Source: Gammaproteobacteria bacterium RIFCSPHIGHO2_12_FULL_45_12 | GTDB lineage: Bacteria > Pseudomonadota > Gammaproteobacteria > DSM-16500 | DNA length: 49,706 nt | Direction of reading: 5' to 3' | NCBI GenBank assembly: GCA_001801665.1 | Contig: MGYH01000015.1 | Span: forward strand, 7,391-57,096 | Shown: piece after piece, positions 1 through 8,803 of the stretch | Position numbering within the stretch: the stretch's first letter is position 1 | Layout of the letters: every line of letters begins with the position of its first letter | Made by a program: the position numbers and the translations under genes | Notes under the pieces: generated by a model | The model's input: only the letters and a program-made list of their open reading frames with translations | Databases searched by the model: none | Told to the model about the DNA's origin: nothing

Positions 1-466
1 CCACATGAAACCAGATGCCGGCCGCGGTGACAACGGATTGCCCCTCATTTCGGGCATTCTCCTTTCGCACTTCAGCCGTATAACTAAACCCTGGCGCAAG
101 CCACTCACCCACCGCCGTAAAAAGTAAAATCAATAAAAAGGCCGCGCAGAGCGCGCTCATGATGATTTGTCCAATGGAAAACCCTGCCGTACGCATGACT
201 GCCAATTCCCGATGTGATGACAAAATACTTAAACCCGTCATGGTTCCAAGCAAAATCAGCAACGGCGAAAACTGGTAAAGCAAACTCGGCAAACGATATA
301 GCACATAAAGGACTGCCGACAACAGGCCATAGTCACCCACGCCTAAGCTCTTCAACTCGCCCAGTAACGTCATTAAAAACACGACACCCATGACGACCAG
401 CGCCACCAATCCGGTCGCAGTCAATATCGTTTTAGAAATATGCCGCGTTAAAATTTTAATCATCAT
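1..466 (-). CDS. lptG: LPS export ABC transporter permease LptG (partial, C-terminus outside window)
   Basis: This is the N-terminal ~155 residues of LptG, one of the two inner-membrane permeases that, with LptF and the LptB ATPase, extract lipopolysaccharide from the inner membrane and push it onto the LptC-LptA bridge. The frame reads MMIKILTRHISKTILTATG, then hydrophobic segments and the permease-typical stretch SSHRELAVMRTAGFSI (the coupling region contacting the ATPase). The start codon overlaps the lptF stop as ATGA (463-466), so the two are translationally coupled. The gene runs off the left edge of the window, so the periplasmic beta-jellyroll domain cannot be seen. Confidence 0.93.
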   Translation of the reverse strand, partial: MMIKILTRHISKTILTATGLVALVVMGVVFLMTLLGELKSLGVGDYGLLSAVLYVLYRLPSLLYQFSPLLILLGTMTGLSILSSHRELAVMRTAGFSIGQIIMSALCAAFLLILLFTAVGEWLAPGFSYTAEVRKENARNEGQSVVTAAGIWFHV

Positions 467-1563
467 GCCTTACCTGAAAATTTTCGCGCATTAAGCAGCA
501 CGGCCAAACTGATCGCAAGCAACATTAAACCATGCACCCACCACATACCAAACCAGACCGGCACCACCCCCGCCTCAACAAAACGTCGTGCAAAAAACAG
601 TAGATTAATGTAAGCGATATAAATAAACACGGCAGGCAACAACATCAAATAGCGGCTTTGCCGAGGCCTAATGGCACACAAGGGCACGGCCAGCATGGCC
701 AGCAGAAAAGTGGAAATACCCACCGAGACACGCCACTGCAATTCCGCCGCGCGCTGAGGCTGCTGGTAATCTTCCAATAATGTCAGGGAGGGCAAGGTTT
801 CAGCTTCAAAATGTGTCACACGCGCATCTACTTGTGGAATACGCACGGCATATTTCTCAAATTGAATAATCTTATAATTATTTTGACCCGGTGTACCCTC
901 GTAGCGATAGCCATCCGTTGTCACAAAAAACTGCTCCCTGCCGGCTGATGCCTCCATTTGATAGCCCTGCCTCGCAGACACTAACATCCAGGTGCTTTTC
1001 TCTGGATCCTCTGGATCTGCTTTCGCTTGCGCCAGAAAGACATTGCTGGCACGCGTGCGATCACGAGAAAGTTTTTCCACATACATGACATGACTCCCGT
1101 CAGGGCTCACCTGAAATCGCCCTGGCATCAGTGTTTGTATCAAGTGCAACGTGGCTTCACCGCTCGACATGACTTGCTGGCGTTTAGCCGATATCAGCGG
1201 ATTCACAAACAACATCAAATAAAACACCACGCCTGAGACCATGACGGCAATGAGCATTGTCAGGCGCATGAGACGCCAATGGCCATAACCACACATCATT
1301 AATATGGCCATCTCATTGTCAGCATACAGCCTGCCATAAGCCAGCAACACCCCTAAATATAAAGCGAGCGGCAACAACAAGGCGAGCAAATAAGGCACTT
1401 CAAAGCTCACCAGCTCAAGCAGCACACTGCTAGGGATTTTGCCTAGGGCGACAAAATTCAAATAACGCACCAACTGCTGACTAATAAAAGCGAGCAACAG
1501 CACACTGATGACGACTAATAATGCGTTGATGACCTCACGCGCCAGATAACGGGAAATAATCAC
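463..1563 (-). CDS. lptF: LPS export ABC transporter permease LptF
   Basis: LptF is the partner permease of LptG in the LptB2FG lipopolysaccharide extractor. It shows N-terminal membrane segments, the motif LYADNEMAILMMCGYG (coupling helix region), a periplasmic domain roughly residues 125-270, then three C-terminal membrane segments. The longest ORF begins at a TTG at 1584. I prefer the GTG at 1563, because AGAAGG lies 9 bases before it and the product then starts VIISRYLAREV, as E. coli LptF does (MIIIRYLVRE). With this start it has 366 residues, the family size. It is divergent from pepA, as in many gammaproteobacteria, and overlaps lptG by 4 bases. Confidence 0.93.
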   Translation of the reverse strand: MIISRYLAREVINALLVVISVLLLAFISQQLVRYLNFVALGKIPSSVLLELVSFEVPYLLALLLPLALYLGVLLAYGRLYADNEMAILMMCGYGHWRLMRLTMLIAVMVSGVVFYLMLFVNPLISAKRQQVMSSGEATLHLIQTLMPGRFQVSPDGSHVMYVEKLSRDRTRASNVFLAQAKADPEDPEKSTWMLVSARQGYQMEASAGREQFFVTTDGYRYEGTPGQNNYKIIQFEKYAVRIPQVDARVTHFEAETLPSLTLLEDYQQPQRAAELQWRVSVGISTFLLAMLAVPLCAIRPRQSRYLMLLPAVFIYIAYINLLFFARRFVEAGVVPVWFGMWWVHGLMLLAISLAVLLNARKFSGKA

Positions 1564-1684
1564 TAAAAATGGCCTTCTCAACAATGCCTAGGATTTGAGC
1601 TTAAGCTTACAACAATCAGGCGTCTATTTAAATTCAAAATCCCCTACAATGATTGATAAAAGCCTGGCCCTAGGTATAAACTGT

Positions 1685-1926
1685 CAGCGATTCCCGCTTT
1701 ACATGTCGCGATGGGGGATTCCAAAGGGGGAGATCGCAGTTCCCCCCTTTTTGGTGCAAGCAAAAGCGTTGCTTTTGCGCAGCATAAAAACAAGGAAGCC
1801 ATTCGCGATGGGGGATTCCAAAGGGGGAGATCGCAGTTCTCCCCCTTTTGGTGCAAGCAAAAGCGTTGCTTTTGCGCAGCATAAAAACAAGGAAGCCATT
1901 CCCGCGTTTTTTAGCGGGAATGGCTG
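1685..1926. mobile_element. R1 MITE-like element, copy a, with internal 97-bp tandem duplication
   Basis: The element has imperfect inverted ends, CAGCGATTCCCGCT on the left and AGCGGGAATGGCTG on the right (1 mismatch in 14). It is flanked by a perfect 9-bp direct repeat ATAAACTGT (1676-1684 and 1927-1935), the footprint of a transposition. The interior unit starting TCGCGATGGGGGATTCC occurs twice with a 97-bp period (1706 and 1803), so this copy is longer than the ~144-bp copies at 31167 and 43125. No credible coding sequence is inside; ORFs crossing it are repeat translations. It occupies most of the lptF/pepA divergent intergenic region (1564-2015). Confidence 0.85.
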
Positions 1927-2015
1927 ATAAACTGTTGAGCTTGAATCAAACAGAGTATCGCCGCCCCACCCTCATGTTGGGGCACACTCATTGACAAACC
2001 ACAGTAGGAGCCAGC

Positions 2016-3518
2016 ATGAAGTTTAGCGTTAAAGCCACGCAAATTGAAAAACAGTCCAAAACCTGCCTCATTGTCGGTATCCACGAAGCGGGGCAATTCA
2101 CTGAAAGTGCTAAAATCATTGATAAAGCCACTCAAGGTCATCTTAGGAACGCACTGAAACAAGGCACGTTTCAAGGTAAAATTGGTCAACTATTACCTCT
2201 CTTTCATTTGCCAGGCAGCCTGTTTGATTGCGTTTGCTTGGTTGGCGCAGGCCCCATGGACAAACTCACCCCTGCCCAGTTCCGGCAAATGGTCACCCTC
2301 ACCTTCAAAACCTTAAGTGCCACCTCCATTCAAAAAGCAAGCTGCTATTTCACTGAGCTTAAAGTGGAAGGAAAATCGCTGGCTTGGAAAGTAAAACATT
2401 GCGTGGAAGCAGCCTCGGAAGGTGTCTATTGTTTTGATTTATTCAAAACCCAAAAAAATTCTCAAAACTCACTGCGTGACATCATCCTTCATGTGGCCGA
2501 TCCTAAACAGGTTAAAATGGCGGAGACCGCCTTAAAACAAGGTCTGGCTATCGCTCAAGGCGTCATACTGACCAAAAACATGGCTAATCTGCCCAGCAAT
2601 GTCTGCACACCCACCTTTCTCGCCGCCCAGGCCAAAGCCTTAGCAAAAGATTACACGGCGATCTCAACCAACATCCTAGGTGAAAAAGAGATGCAAAAAC
2701 TGGGCATGGGCGCCATTTTAGGTGTATCACAAGGCAGCGCCGAAGAAGCCAAACTGATTTGCATGACCTATAAAGGAACAAAAACCCCAAAAGCACCCAT
2801 TGCCTTAATTGGTAAAGGCGTCACCTTTGACAGTGGCGGCAACTCTCTTAAATCACCAGACAGCATGGTCGGCATGAAATATGACATGTGCGGTGCCGCA
2901 ACCGTGCTAGGCGTGATGAAAGCGGCTGCCGAATTGAAATTACCCCTTCACTTGGTCGGCATCATTCCCGCCGTTGAGAACATGCCTGGCGGCACGGCTT
3001 ACAAACCAGAAGATATCTTAACCAGCCTCTCCGGCCAAACCATTGAAGTCATCAGCACCGATGCAGAAGGTCGTTTAATTCTGGCAGATGCCTTAACTTA
3101 CTGTACGCGCTATAAACCCTCGGCCGTCATTGATATCGCCACTTTAACGGGTGCCGTTGTCATTGCACTGGGTCATCATGCCACGGGACTCATGACCAAC
3201 CACGACCCGCTTGCCAAGGCACTGCTTCATGCCGGAACCGAAAGTCACGACCGTGCCTGGCAACTGCCGCTCTGGGAAGAATATCAGGAACAAATCAAAA
3301 GCCCTTTCGCCGACATGGCCAACACCGGCGGCCGCGCGGCCGGCACCATCACGGCGGCTTGTTTCTTGTCACGTTTTGCCAATCACCTCAACTGGGCGCA
3401 CCTTGATGTCGCTGGCACTGCCGCCATGATGGCTGGCACCAGTGAACGCATGGCAACCGGCCGACCCGTGCCCCTGTTAATGCAATATCTCATTGATCAG
3501 GCAGCAAGCAAGCAATGA
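2016..3518 (+). CDS. pepA: Cytosol leucyl aminopeptidase (M17)
   Basis: PepA is a hexameric, two-metal (Zn/Mn) aminopeptidase that removes N-terminal residues from peptides in the cytosol; in E. coli it is also a DNA-binding cofactor for Xer recombination at ColE1 cer and for carAB control. The 500-residue length is typical. The catalytic C-terminal domain shows GKGVTFDSGGNSLK (catalytic Lys and metal-binding Asp), KYDMCGAA, and STDAEGRLILADAL, the M17 signature whose first residue is usually Asn but here is Ser. TAGGAG (2005-2010) precedes the ATG by 5 bases. The gene is followed by valS with only 43 bases between. Confidence 0.95.
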   Translation: MKFSVKATQIEKQSKTCLIVGIHEAGQFTESAKIIDKATQGHLRNALKQGTFQGKIGQLLPLFHLPGSLFDCVCLVGAGPMDKLTPAQFRQMVTLTFKTLSATSIQKASCYFTELKVEGKSLAWKVKHCVEAASEGVYCFDLFKTQKNSQNSLRDIILHVADPKQVKMAETALKQGLAIAQGVILTKNMANLPSNVCTPTFLAAQAKALAKDYTAISTNILGEKEMQKLGMGAILGVSQGSAEEAKLICMTYKGTKTPKAPIALIGKGVTFDSGGNSLKSPDSMVGMKYDMCGAATVLGVMKAAAELKLPLHLVGIIPAVENMPGGTAYKPEDILTSLSGQTIEVISTDAEGRLILADALTYCTRYKPSAVIDIATLTGAVVIALGHHATGLMTNHDPLAKALLHAGTESHDRAWQLPLWEEYQEQIKSPFADMANTGGRAAGTITAACFLSRFANHLNWAHLDVAGTAAMMAGTSERMATGRPVPLLMQYLIDQAASKQ

Positions 3519-3565
3519 GCGTGCAACCGGATATCACCTTTTATATTAAAGTTAACTCACCATGA
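3515..3565 (+). pseudogene. 16-codon ORF in the usual holC position (possible holC remnant)
   Basis: An ATG overlaps the pepA stop as ATGA and opens a frame reading MSVQPDITFYIKVNSP, whose TGA overlaps the valS start codon. In many gammaproteobacteria holC (DNA polymerase III chi subunit) lies exactly between pepA and valS, and HolC proteins begin with a few residues then a strand of the form FYxL. The match is only a few residues, so this could be coincidence or a short coupling ORF. No other room for holC exists here. Confidence 0.25.
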
Positions 3566-6327
3566 CAAACTTAAACAAAGCTTATGACCCACAAACGCTT
3601 GAAAAAAAATGGTATCAACACTGGGAATCCAAAGGTTATTTTGCACCCTCTGGCACAGGCGAACCTTATTGCATCATGTTGCCCCCACCCAATGTGACAG
3701 GCAACCTGCACATGGGGCACGGCTTTGGCTTTACGCTGATTGACGTTTTAATTCGTTATCAACGCATGTCTGGGAAAAACACCTTATGGCAAGGCGGCAC
3801 CGATCATGCTGGCATCGCCACGCAAATGGTCGTGGAGCGCAAATTAACGGCACAAGGCAAAACGCGTCATGCGTTAGGCCGTGATGCCTTTGTGGAACAA
3901 ATATGGGCATGGAAACAAGAATCAGGGGACAACATCAGTCGTCAGCTACGACGACTGGGTGCCTCCATTGACTGGGATCGTGAGCGTTTCACCATGGACC
4001 CTGCCTTGTCTGAAGCCGTTCGGGAAGTGTTTATAAAGCTGCACGATGAAGGATTAATTTATCGCGGCCAGCGTCTGGTCAACTGGGATCCTGTGTTACT
4101 CACAGCCATTTCAGACCTTGAAGTCGTGAATCAGGAAGAAGAGGGGAAGATGTATCATCTGCGTTACCCACTGACAACCGGTGAAGGTTACTTGACCGTT
4201 GCAACGACTCGACCTGAAACCCTGCTGGGTGACGTTGCCATTGCGGTGCATAGAGAAGATGCGCGCTATCAACATTTAATTGGCCAGCAAGTTAAATTAC
4301 CGTTAACAGAGCGTTTGATACCCATCATTGCCGACAACTATGTCGATCCCTTATTTGGTACCGGTTGTGTCAAAATCACCCCCGCACATGACTTTAATGA
4401 TGATGCGGTGGGTAAACGTCACCACCTGGAACCCATTAATATTTTCACCCCGACCGCGCACTTAAATGAAAACGTGCCTGCCCGCTATCAAGGCATGGAC
4501 CGATTCGACGCGCGGGAACGACTGGTAAAAGAGCTGGACGCACTCGGTTTAATTGAAAAAGTTGAGAAACACAAATTAAAAATTCCACGCGGTGACCGCT
4601 CCCATGCCGTCATCGAACCCTATCTCACCTTTCAGTGGTATGTGGATGCCAAAACGCTGGCAAAGCCTGCCATGGAAGCCGTGCAAAAAGGGGATATCCG
4701 TTTTATTCCTGAAAACTGGACTAAAACGTATTTTCAATGGATGGATAACATTGAAGACTGGTGCATCAGCCGCCAATTATGGTGGGGGCATCGCATTCCT
4801 GTTTGGTATGACGATCAGGGTAATCATTATGCAGGTCAGGACGAAGCGAATGTCAGAGAACGCCATCAACTGAGCCCTGACTTAACGCTGACACAAGACA
4901 ACGATGTACTGGATACCTGGTTTTCATCGGCTCTTTGGCCTTTCGCTAGCCTCGGCTGGCCTAAGGAAAACGCCGATGTCAGCACTTTTTTCCCCACCAG
5001 CACGCTCATTACTGGCTTTGACATCATTTTTTTCTGGGTCGCCCGGATGATCATGATGAGTTTGAAATTGACAAAGAAAGTGCCTTTCAGGGAAGTTTAT
5101 ATCACGGGCTTGATACGCGATGCTGAAGGCCACAAAATGTCAAAATCAAAAGGCAATGTATTAGACCCCATTGACTTGATTGATGGCATTGACCTTGACA
5201 CGCTGACCAGAAAGCGCACCTATGGCTTGATGCAACCCGCCATGGCGAAAAAAATTCAAAAAGCCACGCAAAAAGAATTTCCTCAAGGCATTCCAAGTTA
5301 TGGCACGGATGCGTTACGCTTTACATTTTGCGCAGTGGCATCTTATACGCGTGAAATTCGTTTTGATACGAATCGACTGGGTGGCTATCGGAATTTTTGC
5401 AACAAACTTTGGAATGCTGCGCGTTATGTCATGATGAATACGACTGGCAAAGAGGCCGGATTAAAGGCAGAACCCATGACGCTTTCACTGCCAGACCGCT
5501 TTATTCAATCACGTTTGCAGCAAACCATTCAAGCGGCCCACGCGGCTTTGAAAAATTATCGCTTTGACTTGTTTGCACAAACACTTTATGAGTTTACCTG
5601 GAACGAATTTTGCGACTGGTATCTGGAATTATCCAAGCCCCTACTGACATCCAATAGCAGCTCACCTGAGATGTTGCGCGGCACACGGCACACACTGACG
5701 ACAACCCTTGAAACCTTGCTGCGTTTATTGCACCCAATCATGCCTTATATCACTGAAGAACTGTGGCAGCCCATTTCATTGCTGGCAGGCAAAACGGGTA
5801 ACAGCATCATGCAACAGCCTTATCCCGAAAGTGAAACAGAGCTGCTTGATGAAAAGGCGGATGATGACATTGAGTGGCTTAAAAATATGATTGTGGCCAT
5901 TCGCAGCATTCGCAGTGACATGAACATGGCACCTCACAAACTGCTTTCTGTCATGCTTCGCAAAGGGACACCGACCGACCACCGCCTTATCACCGAACAC
6001 GAACACCTGCTCTCCACTTTAGCCAAACTGGAAAGCATTGTCTGGCTTACGCCTGACCAACCCGCACCCGCATCCGGCACCGCCACTGCCTTTGTGGGTG
6101 AACTTGAAATAGTTATTCTCATGGAAGGACTGATTGACCAGCAAGCAGAAAGAGCGCGTTTAAATCGGGAAATCGCCAAACTCGAGAAGGATTTATCTGG
6201 CATTGAAATGAAACTCAACAATCCGCAATTTTTGGATAAAGCACCTGCGGTGGTGGTCGAAAAGGAACGTCTTCGCGAGCAGGACATTAAAAAGACCCTG
6301 GCTAAACTTCATCTTTTAAACAGATGA
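3562..6327 (+). CDS. valS: Valyl-tRNA synthetase
   Basis: This class I aminoacyl-tRNA synthetase attaches valine to tRNA-Val and edits mischarged threonine. The 921-residue protein carries the HIGH-type motif PPPNVTGNLHMGH (His50, His53), the CP1 editing domain (TTRPETLLGDVAIAV and the region after it), the KMSKS motif HKMSKSKGNVLDP near residue 525, the anticodon-binding domain, and a C-terminal tRNA-binding coiled coil (residues ~855-921, rich in Lys/Glu/Leu). The ATG follows pepA at 43 bases with a poor ribosome binding site, so it probably depends on coupling to upstream translation. Its last 19 bases overlap the 3' end of the convergent gene 6309-7406. Confidence 0.97.
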   Translation: MTNLNKAYDPQTLEKKWYQHWESKGYFAPSGTGEPYCIMLPPPNVTGNLHMGHGFGFTLIDVLIRYQRMSGKNTLWQGGTDHAGIATQMVVERKLTAQGKTRHALGRDAFVEQIWAWKQESGDNISRQLRRLGASIDWDRERFTMDPALSEAVREVFIKLHDEGLIYRGQRLVNWDPVLLTAISDLEVVNQEEEGKMYHLRYPLTTGEGYLTVATTRPETLLGDVAIAVHREDARYQHLIGQQVKLPLTERLIPIIADNYVDPLFGTGCVKITPAHDFNDDAVGKRHHLEPINIFTPTAHLNENVPARYQGMDRFDARERLVKELDALGLIEKVEKHKLKIPRGDRSHAVIEPYLTFQWYVDAKTLAKPAMEAVQKGDIRFIPENWTKTYFQWMDNIEDWCISRQLWWGHRIPVWYDDQGNHYAGQDEANVRERHQLSPDLTLTQDNDVLDTWFSSALWPFASLGWPKENADVSTFFPTSTLITGFDIIFFWVARMIMMSLKLTKKVPFREVYITGLIRDAEGHKMSKSKGNVLDPIDLIDGIDLDTLTRKRTYGLMQPAMAKKIQKATQKEFPQGIPSYGTDALRFTFCAVASYTREIRFDTNRLGGYRNFCNKLWNAARYVMMNTTGKEAGLKAEPMTLSLPDRFIQSRLQQTIQAAHAALKNYRFDLFAQTLYEFTWNEFCDWYLELSKPLLTSNSSSPEMLRGTRHTLTTTLETLLRLLHPIMPYITEELWQPISLLAGKTGNSIMQQPYPESETELLDEKADDDIEWLKNMIVAIRSIRSDMNMAPHKLLSVMLRKGTPTDHRLITEHEHLLSTLAKLESIVWLTPDQPAPASGTATAFVGELEIVILMEGLIDQQAERARLNREIAKLEKDLSGIEMKLNNPQFLDKAPAVVVEKERLREQDIKKTLAKLHLLNR

Positions 6328-7406
6328 GGTGTTTTCATCTTTAACTCACTGCGTAACGCCTTGCCTTGCGCTTGTTTTTGTTTGATATAATCCTTGTAAA
6401 CGGCTCTCAGTGTCAGACCAGGCAAGGGGCCGGGAAAAGACCGCAACGCACGATTCAAGGAGCCGTCTAAATCCACAAAAAAATGAGCCCCCGGCAGCGA
6501 TTTTGCTGGCCGCCGAAAGGCAAAATAAGATGAATGATCTGCCAACACACAGCCCGAGCGTGGAAAATTTTTCTGAATTCCCTGTGCATGTGGTCGTAAA
6601 TAACCGGTGCCAAAACACGCTGCCAGCCATTCTTCTACGCGTATAGACCAAAATGAATAGTGATGCCATTTGGCAAACATGTACATATTTTCCCCGTATA
6701 ACTTTAATGCTTCCACATAAATCTTGGCATCAAACACCAGACCAATCTGATGTTCCGGCTTGGGTTTGACATAATCATATAACGCATGCAGCGCTTGTCG
6801 GGTTTGTTCATTCATCAAATCAAGGTTCGCTGCACGAATCACTTTATCTTCAATAATAGCCGCTAATACCTTTCTTAATAGTTTAACTGCCTTCGCCAAA
6901 TTCCATTGATATTTTTTAATTTTTTTATCCGGAAAAATCTCAAGAAACTGCTTTATCATTTCATCATCCGACATATGTTTTCCCACTTCGGCCGCTTCCT
7001 CAAACTCTTCATTCATCAGGAGGATTTGCCAGAAAGTGCAATCCACATATTTATATCGGCCGGGGTTTTGAGAGACGGGAATGGCCACGGGTGCCTTGTC
7101 TTCTGCATAGGTGCAGTTAGGATGATAAACCGTGCCATAACAACGTAAGAGGAATGGGTCTTTTTGCCAGATTGCCTGAGCCGCTTCCAGTTCTCCGAGT
7201 GCGCCATGGCTCAATAATTTTCTTAATGGATGGTCTTCATGCTTTAGGATGACACGCTTGGCGGGTGAAAATAATCGCGGTGACGCCCTGAACAAGTTAA
7301 AACTGTCCTTGCCATTTAGGCACGCCTGGCAAAGATCCATTTTCAGTTCATCGATCATGGCGGCGATTGATTCGGGTGAATTATCTTCAGACTTTTCTGG
7401 ATCCAT
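6309..7406 (-). CDS. Orphan protein with degenerate ankyrin-like helices; effector candidate
   Basis: I do not recognise a named family. The 365-residue product has no signal peptide or membrane segment. Residues ~65-155 read HGALGELEAAQAIWQKDPF, then a Cys/Tyr-rich loop, then VDCTFWQILLMNEEFEEAAE and KHMSDDEMIKQFLEIFPD. This pattern of a short 'layer' helix pair, a loop, an 'F/W-Q-x-L-L' helix and an acidic helix resembles the divergent ankyrin-like modules common in Legionella and Coxiella proteins. The C-terminal half is aromatic-rich and basic at its end (KMKTPHLFKR). GAGGGA lies 6 bases before the ATG. The gene is convergent with and overlaps valS by 19 bases. A type IV effector role is inference only. 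Confidence 0.75.
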   Translation of the reverse strand: MDPEKSEDNSPESIAAMIDELKMDLCQACLNGKDSFNLFRASPRLFSPAKRVILKHEDHPLRKLLSHGALGELEAAQAIWQKDPFLLRCYGTVYHPNCTYAEDKAPVAIPVSQNPGRYKYVDCTFWQILLMNEEFEEAAEVGKHMSDDEMIKQFLEIFPDKKIKKYQWNLAKAVKLLRKVLAAIIEDKVIRAANLDLMNEQTRQALHALYDYVKPKPEHQIGLVFDAKIYVEALKLYGENMYMFAKWHHYSFWSIRVEEWLAACFGTGYLRPHAQGIQKNFPRSGCVLADHSSYFAFRRPAKSLPGAHFFVDLDGSLNRALRSFPGPLPGLTLRAVYKDYIKQKQAQGKALRSELKMKTPHLFKR

Positions 7407-7455
7407 GAATATCCCTCGCGTTCACAAGCCATAGGGCATCAGGCGAACAGGGTGA

Positions 7456-7848
7456 CTACCAATGTCGATGCAGTCGCAAATATTGCTCGAGGATTCCGTT
7501 CACCTGAGCCACAAACTGCGGGCTGCGATTCCCCTTGTCCAGTTGATTCAAAACAGCCTGAATAGCATCTATCACACGCATGAAACTATTTTTATCTGGA
7601 ATGAGGAGGTTATCAAGACGAGGCAGCCCTACCCTATCCACAGACAACAAGTTTTGCTTGGACAAGATCGCATCCACGTCCACTTCCAATTTTGCATATT
7701 GATAAATATATTTCAAGATTTTCCGCATGTCGGTGTGCAGTTCCCTGATGGCCAACACCTGGTCCATTTCAGTTTGGAGGTATTGATTCATGAAATTAAC
7801 CAACTGGTTAAGCGTTTCTTCTGCAACAGACTGGTGACGGGCATCCAT
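7456..7848 (-). CDS. Small helical hypothetical protein
   Basis: An unrecognised, predicted all-helical, soluble protein of 130 residues (MDARHQSVAEETLNQLVNFM...), with no signal peptide or membrane segment. The frame can be extended to a GTG at 7857, but the ATG at 7848 has GAGGTG 6 bases upstream and is preferred. A longer frame on the opposite strand (7462-7980) looks like a shadow: it has His/Gln-rich, unstructured composition. The gene occupies the position downstream of kdsA where eno is found in many gammaproteobacteria. It sits 49 bases upstream of the orphan 6309-7406 on the same strand, so they may be co-transcribed. Confidence 0.6.
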   Translation of the reverse strand: MDARHQSVAEETLNQLVNFMNQYLQTEMDQVLAIRELHTDMRKILKYIYQYAKLEVDVDAILSKQNLLSVDRVGLPRLDNLLIPDKNSFMRVIDAIQAVLNQLDKGNRSPQFVAQVNGILEQYLRLHRHW

Positions 7849-7981
7849 AAGGCGCACCTCATTTCAGGGGATGGCTTGCGATGCTTCCATTATAGCAATT
7901 TATGGGGCGGGCGAGTACGAAAACAGCCTCTTTCTTACCCGCGAAGCTGCTATATCATGAAGTTAGACGCACCGGCATGAC

Positions 7982-8803
7982 TTAGATTAGCTCAAAGCGC
8001 TTGACGGTCACATCAATGGCTTTCAGGACACTCAATAAATCATGCATCTTATGTAACGGCCACATATTAGGGCCATCTGATGGTGCCTCATCCGGATTGG
8101 GGTGTGTTTCCATAAACAACCCCGCCACACCAACCGCTATGGCCGCACGCGCAAGGACAGGCACAAACTGACGTTGACCACCTGAGGTCGCCCCCCCGCC
8201 GCCTGGCAACTGCACGGAATGCGTTGCATCAAACACAACCGGACAACGGGTTTCACGCATCACCGACAAGGAACGCATATCTGACACCAAATTGTTATAG
8301 CCAAAAGAAGTGCCGCGCTCACACACCATGATTTGCTGATTACCGGTTTCAAGTGCTTTTTCCGTCACACGCGCCATTTCCCAAGGTGATAAAAACTGCC
8401 CCTTTTTAATATTAACCGGCACTCCCTGACGCGCCACACGCTGAATGTAATTCGTTTGCCGACAAAGAAACGCGGGCGTTTGCATCACATCCACCACGCA
8501 AGCCACTTCTTCCACGGGCGTATCCTCATGCACATCCGTCAGCACGGGCACCCCCACCTGCTTTTTAACTTCTGCCAGAATTCTCAAACCCTCTTCCATG
8601 CCAGGCCCGCGATAACTATGGACTGAGGTACGATTCGCCTTGTCAAAAGATGATTTATAAATAAAAGGGATACCGAGGCTTTGCGTCATCTCTTTTAAGC
8701 GACCCGCCGTATCAATTGCGAATTGTTCTCCCTCAATCACGCAAGGACCTGCAATTAAAAAAAATGGCTGGTCATCGCCAACCTGAAATCCACACAGTTT
8801 CAT
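7982..8803 (-). CDS. kdsA: 3-deoxy-D-manno-octulosonate-8-phosphate synthase
   Basis: KdsA condenses phosphoenolpyruvate and arabinose-5-phosphate to KDO-8-phosphate, the precursor of the inner-core sugar of lipopolysaccharide. The 273-residue protein has the class hallmarks FLIAGPCVIEGE at the N-terminus, YKSSFDKANRTS (substrate loop), VPVLTDVHE, FLCRQTN and FDATHSVQLPGG. The start overlaps the pyrG stop as ATGA, giving translational coupling in the conserved pyrG-kdsA order. With lptFG nearby, this window contains two separate steps of LPS biogenesis. Confidence 0.96.
   Translation of the reverse strand: MKLCGFQVGDDQPFFLIAGPCVIEGEQFAIDTAGRLKEMTQSLGIPFIYKSSFDKANRTSVHSYRGPGMEEGLRILAEVKKQVGVPVLTDVHEDTPVEEVACVVDVMQTPAFLCRQTNYIQRVARQGVPVNIKKGQFLSPWEMARVTEKALETGNQQIMVCERGTSFGYNNLVSDMRSLSVMRETRCPVVFDATHSVQLPGGGGATSGGQRQFVPVLARAAIAVGVAGLFMETHPNPDEAPSDGPNMWPLHKMHDLLSVLKAIDVTVKRFELI

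Noticed and set aside
1706..1899. The 97-bp duplicated units considered as a CRISPR-like array
   Set aside because: Only two adjoining units with no unique spacers; they lie between transposon ends with a target duplication.
1595..1927. 110-codon frame in the lptF/pepA gap
   Set aside because: It is a translation of the duplicated R1 element; similar frames appear at the other R1 copies simply because the DNA repeats.
7462..7980. 172-codon plus-strand frame opposite the 130-residue helical gene
   Set aside because: No plausible ribosome binding site or domain; the minus-strand frame has a good ribosome binding site and coherent helical protein composition.
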